Below the pieces are notes generated by a model. It was not told where the DNA came from. It made no database searches and worked only from the letters and a program-made list of their open reading frames with translations. From Rhodosporidiobolus odoratus (Eukaryota; Basidiomycota; Microbotryomycetes; Sporidiobolales; Sporidiobolaceae), in the NCBI GenBank assembly GCA_034387635.1, contig JAOANU010000002.1, forward strand, positions 1,674,001 to 1,738,000: DNA of 64,000 nt, in the 5' to 3' direction. Positions 20,691 to 30,878 of the stretch are shown piece by piece. Within the stretch, counting starts at the first letter, position 1; each line of letters begins with the position of its first letter. The translations under genes were made by a program, and so were the position numbers.

Positions 20691-21850
20691 CACCGGTCGA
20701 TAGGCGCCTCTGCGAACCAAAATGAGTCAGCTACAAGCAAGTTGAAGCGCGAGCGCCTTAAAAACGACGTGTGCTTCGAATGCGGCAAGAAAGGGCACTA
20801 TGCGTCCGATTGCCGCTCCAAGCAGTCCAAACCCAAGATGGGAAGCATGGGTCGTTCCAGTGACAGCACCAGCAGTAGCAGCGAAGGAGAGACCTACGAT
20901 TCTGCTCCTGAACTCCAACTGTTGCCGCTTGAAGCTTTCCTGGAGGAAGTTGCGAAGGTCAGCGACTTCGATTCCGACGCCACCTTGGGTTGGGATGAAG
21001 AAGTACTTACCGAGTCCGACAAGGAACACCAACTGAACCGAATGAATTTGGTCAGTGACCCGGGTTCCGAGAGGGATACCTCGGAAGAAGACAACGCTTC
21101 GACGGACAGCGGAAGCGGCAACGACAATCCACCTGCAGGTGGGACGTCGTCGTTAGCCGTGGAAAATGGTAGTCACGATGACGACCTGGAAGAACAGCCA
21201 ATGGATTTGGATGAACCTGGATCCGCTGAGTTGAACTCGGTCGCTCAAAGTGAACCAGACAAAGCCTTTCCGCCAACGTTTGTAATCTCTATCGATTTAA
21301 GCGGTGTTAGTGGTCATTCCGCTACGATTGACAATGGATCTTCGCTTACCTTCATCCACCCGAACACGGTATCGGCACGCGGATTGAAAGTGCAGCGTTA
21401 TGACAAACCGTATGTGCTCCGGCTGGGTACGAAATGGTCGAAGAGTAAAGTCAACGCGTATTGCTACGCATTGATGACAGTCGGACCTGTAACGAAACGT
21501 CAGCGTTTCGAAATTGCCATGGTCGAGGACGAGGTAGTCCTTGAAAGAGACTTTCTGAGAAAGCACCAATGCTCACTTACATTCAACCCCGACGCTCTGC
21601 TTGTCCGATCTATTGAAGAGATCCCGTTCCCGACTCGTGGCAACCGGAAAATTGCCGAGATTCGCCTGTCGGCAATGGCGGAAGCGCACGAGCCGACCAA
21701 CGAAGAAAAAGCTGCGTTTTTCGACAAGTTAGTCAGGGAGAACAGCAATGTTCTCAGAGGGGAGGATGCACCTTTAACGGCCCCTCCGTACCGCAAAACG
21801 ATGCATACCATTGTCGAGGAAGAAGTGCAGACCGCTCCGCGTTTCTTCCG
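20691..21850 (+). pseudogene. Element A zinc knuckle, protease and truncated pol
   Basis: Continues A after C: CFECGKKGHYASDCRSK (CCHC) at about 20772, an acidic Ser-rich linker, then an aspartic protease-like domain around 21270-21560 (FVISIDLSG, SATIDNGSSLTFIHP, VLERDFLRKHQCSLTF), then the region that leads into gypsy RT (APPYRKTMHTIVEEEVQTAP). The catalytic triplet is DNG rather than DSG/DTG. The similarity switches abruptly at about 21850 to copia sequence in the same open frame, a chance fusion. No RT, RNase H or integrase of A remains in the window. Confidence 0.82.
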
Positions 21851-22618
21851 AGTTACGGACGACGAGCACGACGAAAACGCCCTTGTTTCCTCTTACGTCC
21901 CCGACCTATTCTCCTCCGCATTCCCTTCTTCTCACATCTCGCTCCCATCCAAATACATCCTTGACTCTGGCGCCACGCGTCACTTCACCACCCGTCGCGA
22001 TCACCTCCACGATTACAAGCCGTATGCCACCCCTTGCAAAATCAACGGGGCGTTCGGCAGCGCCGGCGCCGCACTTGGCGAGGGGACCCTCAAGTTCCTC
22101 TTTCTGGCGGGTCCCGTCCATATTGCAGGGGTAATGCTGGTACCAAATCTAGGTGTCAATCTCTCAATCTCCTATCAATGACAAGGCTAATGATGGCAGG
22201 GGTTCGCTTTGAGAACAACCACAAGACGCTCACCCTCCTTGACGAACGCCGCCGCCTCGTTGCTCGCCTACCGATCGGCGCATCCATCACTGTAGAGGCG
22301 AGTCGAGTTCTCCCTTTCCCTGTTCTCCCAATCCCCGTCTCGCCCCCTATTCCTCCCAAAGCCAGCGATCTGGCCGTCTTTCCCGCAACCCCGAGTAGTA
22401 CTGACGCTCGCGTCTGGCACTCTCGTACAGGGCACATCAGCGGTGAGCGGTTAGAGAAGCTGGTGGCGGGAGGGGGAAAGGGCGTAGCAGTGGAGGGGAT
22501 GAAATCAGGTCTCTCGTTCTCCGATTGCAAGGCCTGCGCTGCAGGGAAGCTTACTCAATCGCCTGATGCACGGAAGAGCGCTACGGTCATGCGCCGTGTC
22601 GAGCGCCTCGTCGCGGAT
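21851..22618 (+). pseudogene. Element E: copia protease to integrase fragment, frameshifted
   Basis: Plus-strand copia sequence related to but distinct from C: YILDSGATRHFTTRRDHL (protease), MLVPNLGVNL, then after an 8-bp tandem duplication (AATCTCTC at 22158-22165, AATCTCCT at 22166-22173) a shifted frame with MTRLMMAG, the pre-integrase RVWHSRTGHISGERLEKL ... CKACAAGKLT and VERLVADC, where integrase should begin. It ends exactly at the solo LTR. Both ends are truncated, so this is a relic of a separate copia insertion. Confidence 0.82.
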
Positions 22619-22959
22619 TGTTGGTTGCGAGAGTAGTTCAGGGTGGGCGGAAGACTTGAGGAGGAGTTGATGTTTGGTTTGGGAAGGTCGAAGTCGGAGA
22701 GGTGAACCTCTCTTTCCCTCTTTCTCGCTTTGCTCCACCTCGGTTCTTGTTCTCCTTTACTTCTTTGGTTAGCCTCTACCTTTCCCAAGTTCCGATCCCT
22801 CCTTCGTTGGTGTTACCTTTGTGCCTAGGAGAATTGTGAGACAGTCCATCGTACTACCTACACTTCCCTATATAACCTTGTCTTCCTTTCTTTCCTTTCT
22901 CTTCTTCACCGTTCACACTTCGTTCTCTCTCGCCTCTAGCAAGGCTTCATATCGCTACA
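22619..22959 (+). repeat. Solo LTR of the D family
   Basis: 341 bp, TGTTGG...GCTACA, clearly the same family as the D LTRs but more diverged, with small indels. Its flanks (CGGAT and CTGGA) are not a duplication, so it did not arise by simple insertion followed by LTR-LTR recombination at one site. Confidence 0.92.
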
Positions 22960-24150
22960 CTGGACAAAGAGGAGAACAAGAAGCAGGACGAAGCCGCAGC
23001 TCAGGCTAAGCCGCTCTGCGGGCTTGACACGGCATCCTCTATTACGGACACTGGACCCGCAGCAGCGCCGGCGTTCAGCTTTGGCAGTGGGCCCCCTACT
23101 GTTACATCGGAGGGAAAGAAGGACGATTCTGACGCCTCAGCCAGGCCCTTGCTCAGATTTCTCCTTCACAGACAAGAGTACGGCGCGAAAAGCGGAATTT
23201 GCCAAGCCACTCGGGGGTTTCAGCTTTGGCGCAGCGCCGTTGATGACGCAGCAGAAGGAGGAAAATGCGACTTCCAGCGGCGCAGCGAAACTGGCTCTCG
23301 CGGTCTCCTCTGGCAGAGCGGCCGTCTCTACCCCAGTTACGTCCATTGGCAAGAAGAAGGACTCTCTCCCGAGATCTGGGTTCAGTTCCAGTGGTCCTCC
23401 CGCCCAACCTGCTGTGGCAGTCAAAAAAAACCCCGGTAGCGACACCCTTCTCGTTTGGCGCTGCCTCCGCTTACAAGCCAAAGAAGGAGCTACCCACGAC
23501 CCAGTTTTTGTCGACCGGGTTCTCCTTTGGTAGTTCGACCTTGACTTTTGTGGCATCTACCATCCTTCCACCCCATTGGCCCATGCAGCCTTTTCGTTCA
23601 GCACCGCGCCCGCTCCTGCCACGGCTGAGAAGCCCTCGGACGCCCCTCCGCCGCTCTCGCTTTCCGCCAACCCTCTTCTGTGCACCCCCTTTTGGAATTG
23701 CCGACACAGCTCCATCACTCTCGTTCAGATCTTCGACTGCTGCCCCTAGCAGTGTGCGTAACGATCCCACGAGTGCAACCCCTGGAGGCGATTTTCCTTT
23801 GGCGGCCAATCTTCCACCCCCGCCGCCTCCTATCTCGGCTTCGCATGTGCTCCGTGTTGATGAGTGCCAACGAACCTATCTGCGGTCGCTCGTGTTTCTT
23901 TCCCTTATCCCTTGAGACGTTGGCTGCCATAGCTAGAGATGATTTGCGCGTGAAGCCGCTGTAGAACAGGGCTGCTCCGGACTAGTCAAGTCTACTGCAA
24001 CACACCAAGCCTGATTCCAGCGATGTCGCAGTACGGAAAAACAAACATTCAAAATCCAATGAGAATGAGACTCATGCCCCGCACCCCATTTACTTTCCCA
24101 CCTTCCCTGCTAAGAACCAATCGACTAAAGAGCCAAGCACTTGCTATCCC
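22960..24150 (+). pseudogene. FxFG-repeat nucleoporin fragment, multiply frameshifted
   Basis: Directly after the solo LTR, in successive frames, come FSFG-type repeats separated by Lys/Ser/Ala/Pro-rich linkers: APAFSFGSG, DFSFTDKS, GGFSFGAAP, TPFSFGAASA, STGFSFGSS, AAFSFSTAPA, SLSFRSS. This is the hallmark of FxFG nucleoporins (Nsp1/Nup1/Nup2 class), which line the nuclear pore and bind importins. At least four frame changes are needed to keep the repeats in register and no start, anchor domain or complete frame is visible. It is a dead gene fragment. The right limit is approximate. Confidence 0.65.
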
Positions 24151-24165
24151 GCGTGCTCAGCTTCA

Positions 24166-25383
24166 TTAGGCGGGGCCGCTGCTGACTTTTGCAAGGCGGG
24201 TCAGAAGCGACGCGATGGAACCGCCGATAGTAGAAGTCTGGCTGCTCAACCCGAGAAGCAGCTGTGTATTCCGTCGTGTTTCGAGGCGGGGCGGTGTGGG
24301 TGGTCGAGAAAGGGAGTGAGTTGTGGGTCTGTGGTCGTGTGCAGAAGCGCGGTTGTGGCGGGCACGTAGGGAGGAAGACGGCCCAGACGAATAAGCTGGT
24401 GGCAGAGCGGTTGACCTCGTCAGGAGTTCTGAGCCATTGCTGTGCACAGGGATAGTTTTCGAGATTTGAGATGTCGCGGAAGTGCGGGAGCTTCGGGATG
24501 ATTGCGACGAAGAGGGGGAACTCGTGTTGGAAGCGCCGAAGTCATCCATAACGCGGTCTGCCCGAGGACTTCGAAGCTCTGTACAGAGAGGTGTTCAGCA
24601 ATCTGTGTTTCCGACGAGGAAGAGCGTGCACACCTTCGTCGACATGTTGCTCTCTGGCCCGTTCTTCTCGCACGCGGTCTTCGACCTGATCCAGTGTAAA
24701 TGCTTCTTGATAACCAAAACACTCAGCAGCCTTATCGACCTCGGCTTGCGTGATGCCTCTCCTGGCCGCGGCGGCAATGAAAGCGGTGTAGAAGCCAGCG
24801 AGCACTGGGAGAAAGACCAGGTCTGTCAATAAACGAAAGAACGGGACTCCTTGAGCGGGGTTGGCCTTACCTCCGCCGCCCCGCAACAGCTCTTCCATCT
24901 TGTCATGCACCTCCTCGACCGCCTTCGCACATGCGAGCTGCTCGGTCTCGCTCAAGCCCGAACGTTGTTGCCGAGACTGAAGCTCCCGCCATTCTCCCAT
25001 CATGCTATCGGCCTTGAGCACCAGATCCGTCCACAGTTTCGGTTCGAGGTGATAGTAGTAGATGAATTGACGGGTTAAGAGATGACATTGCGGCGTCCAC
25101 TGTAGCCTGAGGGGGAGGATCTGTTCGTGTTCGGACGGGGTGAGCGGACCACGCTTGTATGCCACGCGCGTATATCGGAAGACAGAGGAAGCAAGACGTA
25201 CCGAGGCGGACGTGGGGATGGGGCCTTGAGGCGGGAGCGAGTCGGCAAAGATTACGCGATCGTGCGTGTGTGAGCAGCGTTGACCTGAGATGAATGAGAC
25301 CGTGACAGACTCTGAAAGGCGCTTCGAAGAAGAGGCAACGGGGGTGGAAGCCAAGAGGAGAGCCGGGCCAGACTGAGTCTCAT
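24166..25383 (-). CDS. Probable mitochondrial membrane protein of unknown function
   Basis: ATG at 25383 begins MRLSLARLSSWLPPP..., an Arg/Ser/Leu-rich presequence-like start; how it is spliced to the next exon is unclear. The body reads RGPLTPSEHEQILPLRLQ... through HLEPKLWTDLVLKADSMMGE. A GTAAGG...TTGACAG intron (about 24875-24828) restores LLRGGG|DLVFLPVLAGFYTAF, a hydrophobic membrane span. A GTGTGC...GTACAG intron near 24630-24577 joins the coiled region REQHVDE to a Ser/Thr-rich tail ending at 24166. No family is recognised. Exon borders at the N-terminus are uncertain. Confidence 0.55.
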
Positions 25384-25863
25384 CTTGGTCTCGATCTCAT
25401 TCGAGCAAGCGGCTTGCAATACTGATTGTGCGACGAATGGCTTGTAACAATCGTAGCATTTCGCTCAAGCAATCGACATGCACCCACTCCCACTCTCTGG
25501 CTGTAGCGGACAGATTCAAATTCTCATTTCGCCATCAACCGCGTGTCCTTTCGAGAACAGACGCGGGCCTCTGCTTCGAGCGCACGGGCTCTGCTTCGAG
25601 CGCACGGGACAGCGGGCGGCAACACGGGATGCCAATGCAAATCACAACAGGCTCAGACCACATCAATCCAGGGGAAACAACGACAGATGAAGAAAGAGAA
25701 CGGAAAAGAGAGGGCAAAGCAACGACCCGGAGACGGAAAGATGTAGTCGAGGTTTATGTACGAAGGGAAAAGCAAGAGCTGCAAAGCTGACAACGAGAAA
25801 ACGAGGACAAAGAACGATAGGTACAAAGAGAGGTAGGGAGGAGGGGAAACAGCGGGAGAAGGA
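25384..25863. other. Intergenic, no gene seen
   Basis: Between the start of the preceding minus-strand gene and the stop of KHA1. It contains a short tandem of CTCTGCTTCGAGCGCACGGG (25570-25607) and a purine-rich stretch likely to be the KHA1 3' untranslated region. Confidence 0.5.
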
Positions 25864-28800
25864 TCACGCCTCATCGCCATTTTTCCTGAACGCCCCCCTC
25901 TTCCCACTAGTCCACCTACTCTGAACCACCCAGACCCACCCCACCCCACCACCACCTCCTCCTGCTGCGCCTCCCTCACCCCCGTCATCGTCGCCGCCGT
26001 CCAACAGAACCGCCGTAGCCGGTTCCCCTACCGCCCTCCTAACCTCCCCATTGGCAACCACATTTCCATTCAATCGACCCTCTTTTGCAGCTTGAGAGAG
26101 GAGAGCGGTGGATTCCGTTCGGTGGGAAGGGGCGTCTCGACGGGATCGGCCGAGGAGAAGGAGGGTCTTGTCCCGGGGGGATGAAGCGGTCGAGGGCGAG
26201 GGAAGGTGTCGTAGCATGGTTTTGAGTGGGTGAGCAGTAGAGAGGTGTTGGACTACGAAGGCGTCAGTCGGAGTAGAAGGAGACGAAGAGAAGAGCGTTT
26301 CGAGGTGAGAAAGGAGAACCGAATCGGCCGTCTCGGACGCCAACCCACCCCCTCCACCACCACCTTGAGTAGTGCGAGGATGCGCAGTCGTCCCAGGGTA
26401 ATGCGTCTGGCTAGCGTGTGTGGCATGGGTAAGCCCATACTGCTGAGACAAAGAATGGGCGAGTTTATCCCCCTCTCCCTCCTCTCTCTCCCCCTTCTTC
26501 ACTGCCTCTTCCTGCTGCGCGGAAGAGGAAGAGACTCCGGACGCTGCCCGATCTTCCACCGTCTCTTCCGCCGCCCTGCTGATCACCAGAACCCTCGCCT
26601 TTGTCCGACCATTGCTTCGCAGAACAATCTGAGCAGCGAGTTCCAACGCGGCTCGGTCGTCTGCCCCTCCAAAGAAAGGCACGACGAGTCGCATCCCGTC
26701 TGTTCCACCTTCGGATGCGGCGGAAGAGAGAGAGGAAGAGTTGGTCCGATCGATGAGGACCGAGACGTCGCAACTTGAGGCGAGGAAGAGGGAACGGAGG
26801 AAGGATGCGAAACGAGGGGCGGCGGCGTGGTGCGAGTGTGAGGCTGAGGCGGTGCGTGTGAGACCTGGACGAGAGGATGAGGCGCCGAGGTTAGAGGATG
26901 AGGAGGGGGGGAGGCCAGTTGAGGGGAAGAGGTGGGAGAAGGGGTTTGAGAGGGGGACTGTATGAAGCGTAAATCCATCGACAGTCATTCGTCAGTGACA
27001 GGATACAGACAGATGCCCCAATGGAAGAAAAGAAGGAACGTACGCGTCCCCTCGTCTTCCTTCCTTCCCATTCCTCCCGTCGAACCATGGTGACCATTCG
27101 AGCCAATCTTCCAACCGACCACAACTCCTTCACTCCCCACCTCTTCCGCACACCGACTAACCACCTCGGCCCAATTCTCCTGTTGCTCGACCTTGAACTC
27201 AGCATTCTCAGCATCGACTCGTACCCCTTTCCCGTTCGAAGTCGAAAGGGAAGAAGAAGAAGATAAGAGGGAGGTGAAGGTTCGGAAGAGCCCGATGAGA
27301 GCGTCGGAAGAAAGGAGCTGAGAGGGGGAGGAGACGGCGAGGAGGGCAGAGGAGGTTCGGTCGGTGAGTTCGACGAGACGGAGGGGGATGAGGGAGACGA
27401 CGCCTGCTTGTTGTTGGTGATGTTGACCCTTTGCGACTGCTTTGCCGACATCCGCCGTACGAGCTGGAGTAGTCGACGCTCCCCCTTCTTCGCTTGAGCC
27501 CTCCTCACTCGAGGAAGAAGTCGAGAGCCCGAGGTCGCCGCTCTTGACATCGGTAGCGGTGGTGACGGTGGTGACAGTCCCGTCAATAGTATTGCTCGCG
27601 GTAGCCTCGTTAACGATGGTTACCGGAGAGGCTGAGGAAGGCGATGCTTGCGACGCAAACAGACTCGCAAACACCATAGCCGCCCCAAGACTCTCCAACT
27701 GATCCAACACGACCGTAAACCTAGTCTTCTCCTTGTAAGGAAGTCCACCGTTCGCCGCACCTGGTAAAGCATTGGTCGGGGCCCCGTCGTGACGAGCGAA
27801 TTTACCGTCTCCACTTCCTGAAGGCGAGGGTGCGGAAGATCGCAAACGGTTCGGATAAAAGGCGAGGGTGAGGGGAGTGGAAGCGATGGTGAGAAGGAGA
27901 GCTTCAAGCACCTGCACGAGTAGAGAAAGAGGTTGGCCCAATGTGTCAATAGAAGGACAAGGTACGGCAGGGGAAGCCGACGCACGAAGATGGAGAAAAC
28001 CGTTTCACTAATGATCCCCGCTTGCAAGCCCTGATTGAGCACGATAAGCTCAATCAAACCCCTGTACGAGTGATTGGCAGAGAGTCAGTCTCCTTCGTCT
28101 TCTCTTGGTGGAGGCGGCTATAGGCGGAGGAGAGATCGGACTCACTTGGCACTCATCAACGCTCCCGTCGCTCCACTTTCCCTCCAATTAAACCCAGTGA
28201 GTTTAGCAGCGATGGCACAACCGAAGAATTTGCCGCAGAAAGCGCAGAGGATGACACAGATCGTCCAGGCCTACAGATAAGGCAACACGTCGGATCATGA
28301 TCAGTGAGCTGAAGTGAGTCAGAAGAATAGGGGGGCGGGGGTCGAAAGAGGACGCCACGCACCCAGATGATCCCCGAATTGAGCAAAGTCAAGTTGGTGC
28401 TCAATCCGCTGGTAGCGAAGTAGAGTGGTACCAAGAGTTGCGTAACGAGGTCTTCGATCTTTTCGGTTAGAGGGTGACAGAAATGATGAGGGATGATGAG
28501 ACCGGCGAGGAAGCCGCCGAAGATGGCGCTGATACCTATTGTACGAGAATCCATGTCAGTCTCGATCTCAGGGACATGCAGAGAAGTGCCGAGAAAAAGC
28601 AAGAAAGGCGTGCGACAAAAAAAAAAACGTGCCGATCACCTCGCAGAAGAAAGCACTTGCCAGCACCATGACCAGGCATGCGCAGACAAAGTTCTGGGTC
28701 GGACCGTTGGGACCATACGATCCGGTGCGCTGGGCGAGAAGGACGAGAGCGGGGCGGCACGCATACAGGAGGAAAAGCATCCTACGCGAGGTGGGCAAGG

Positions 28801-30267
28801 AGAAACGAGGAGTGTCAGTACTGGATATGGCAAAGAGGTCCGATGCGAGTAGGCGGACGCAGGAATGGAAAGGACGGGGCGTCAGAAAAGAGAGAAGCAC
28901 GTACCACCCGACCAAAGTGAGCAGAATATAGACGACCACGACTCCCTTCCCAGCGTTTGCCAGCGCAATCGATAGCGCGAGCAAAGCCCAGCCGATAACA
29001 TCACTGCAAAGTTGAGCAGTGACAGGGACAAGCGTGGGTGAGTCAATACGAGCTGCAGACGCTCGAGGAGAGAAAGGCGGGAAAGGATGGGCACGACGTA
29101 CTTGACAACTCCGGCAGCGAGAGCTACCAGGCCAACCTTGTCTTGCATGAGTTGCAACTCGCCAAGGATGCGCGCGAGGACGGGAAGAGCCGTGATGGAC
29201 GACGAGGTACCGATGAAGCTGCAGCACAGAAACCGTCCACGTCAATCAACTGACCCTTGCGCGGATACTGCCGAGAGCAAATTGGTGGCCGCCGGAAGCT
29301 GGAGAGAAAGAGGCAGACGCACGTCATGAACGTGGTAAACTTGACCCCCGGCTCGCCGAATTGGTTGAAAAGACCGATGGAAACGGCGCAGCCAATTCCG
29401 AAGGGAACAGCGAGACCAGCAAGGGATACAGAAAGGGACGGTCGAAGGCTGCAGGGATACGACAAGGTCAGGTCGCGCGCTTAACCGGCGGAAATGAGGT
29501 ATAGGTGAGGCGATGACGATGTCGGAGCATTGAGGGAGAACGATCGATGTGACGTACTTTCGCCTCAACAATCCCATATCGGCTTCCATCCCCACGCAGA
29601 AGAGGAACAAGACCAGTCCAACCTCGCTCAGCAAGGTAAGGTAGGTGATGGAAGCTTGCGGGAAAATATGCTCGGTAAAGCCTGGGATCCGACCGAATGC
29701 CGTAGGGCCGAGCAGAATACCTGCGTACCGTTAAGCATGGATGCTCGTCAGTAGACGTAGCGACAGAAAAAGAGATATGGAGAAGATGGCGACGCACCGG
29801 CCAAGATTTCGCTAACTACTTTGGGCTGCCGCATTTTGCCGAAGAAGTAGGCCAGGCATCGCGAGAGGGCGATGATGAGCGAGAGCTGGATCACGATGAG
29901 GACGATGGGTCTGCGCGAGAGACCAGAGAGGGACGGCAAGGAGATTAGGACCAAGACGAGGAATAGATTGTGAAAAGCAAGACAACAGCTAGTCCGCTCC
30001 AGTTACGCTGCGCAAAGGCTCGAGGAGGGCGAGTGAGCGAGCAGCGGGAGGGGGAAGGGCTTACTTGTTAGGGTTGACGACGGTGGGGTCAATCTGCTCA
30101 AGAGTTCCTCCTCCGAGAATGGTACTAGCATGTCCAGGCGTCTCTCCCCCACTTCCTGTTGCGGCTTGCGCCGTACCGGCAGTCGCAAGGGCGAAGAGAG
30201 CGAAGGTGGCGAGTCTAGTTGCTGTGGAGAAGGTGAAACCTAAGGGGGTTGAGCGACGAGGAGCCAT
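25864..30267 (-). CDS. KHA1: K+/H+ antiporter of the CPA2 family (Kha1-like)
   Basis: Electroneutral exchange of K+ (or Na+) for protons across an endomembrane, chiefly Golgi-type in yeast. Twelve exons: 30267-30065, 29910-29798, 29720-29558, 29448-29323, 29218-29102, 29003-28905, 28781-28633, 28535-28363, 28270-28146, 28061-27986, 27911-27044, 26957-25864; 1101 residues, all phases consistent. ATG 30267 is the first in frame. Exons 2-10 encode the Na_H_exchanger membrane domain: [27 protein letters not shown]-like [59 protein letters not shown]. The long exons 11-12 form the cytosolic C-terminal domain (usual Kha1 is about 870 residues; this one has low-complexity expansions). Intron 7 has a GC donor. 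Confidence 0.93.
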
Positions 30268-30878
30268 CTCGCGCTGGTAGTCGATCGACGTGGACCGCAA
30301 TATAGCAGGTGACAAGGACGGTGTAGAGGGAAAGGAAAAGCGCGTGTGTTGCCCCGCTCCAATCTCTAGGGGGTCTAGGTGGGGGTTATTGAAGGAGAGT
30401 TGGACTAATGGAGATGAGAGGAGGCGTTTGGGGTTTGTCCTGCTGAACGCGACGCGCGTTCACGCTACCTTGTATCTTGGCACCCTTGAGTAGCTGTCCT
30501 GCTATTAATGAGCGCGTGCAGTAGTTTGGAGGGATACGAAGCGAGGAGGACGAAGCAGAGATCCAGTCGCGGAGCCACAGTGAGGGTCAAAGCGACAACG
30601 TGGGGGTAACTCAGATCCAGCTGTACGGGGGTAGCTATACACATACAGAGACAGCTCTCTGACGCGCGAGTGAGCCGAAACCATGCCAGACTCACACTTT
30701 TCTTTTTCTTCCCTCTTGCTCGGTTCCTCTCTTTCTCGTTCCTCTCGTTCTTGTGTCCGCCTGAAGTGAGATGAGATGCGAAATGCGTGCAACTATTGCA
30801 ACGAGAACAAGGTAAGAGGTGAGCGAAACATACGAAATACAACACACCATCTCCAAACTTCCTCAGCGTATTCATCCG
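30268..30878. other. KHA1 promoter and 3' flank of the PPR gene
   Basis: No gene seen. It holds the upstream region of KHA1 (minus strand) and the 3' end of the next minus-strand gene. Confidence 0.5.

Larger units (their letters stand above)
1100..21850 (+). mobile_element. Element A: old Ty3/gypsy-like retrotransposon, twice interrupted and truncated
   Basis: Three segments (1100-1321, 8086-10185, 20691-21850) read as successive parts of one gag-pro-pol polyprotein: acidic Gag N-terminus, Ser-rich region, retrotransposon Gag domain, CCHC zinc knuckle, aspartic protease and the lead-in to reverse transcriptase. The gaps are filled exactly by elements B and C, each with LTRs and target duplications, and the A frame is preserved across both sites when insert plus one duplication is removed. 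The right end breaks off at about 21850 against copia sequence E, before any RT motif. No LTR of A is identifiable. One frameshift and one stop make it non-functional. It is the oldest layer of the island. Confidence 0.8.

Noticed and set aside
25570..25607. Possible CRISPR-like or satellite tandem (CTCTGCTTCGAGCGCACGGG repeated)
   Set aside because: Only two units without a spacer, in a eukaryotic intergenic region; a simple local duplication.
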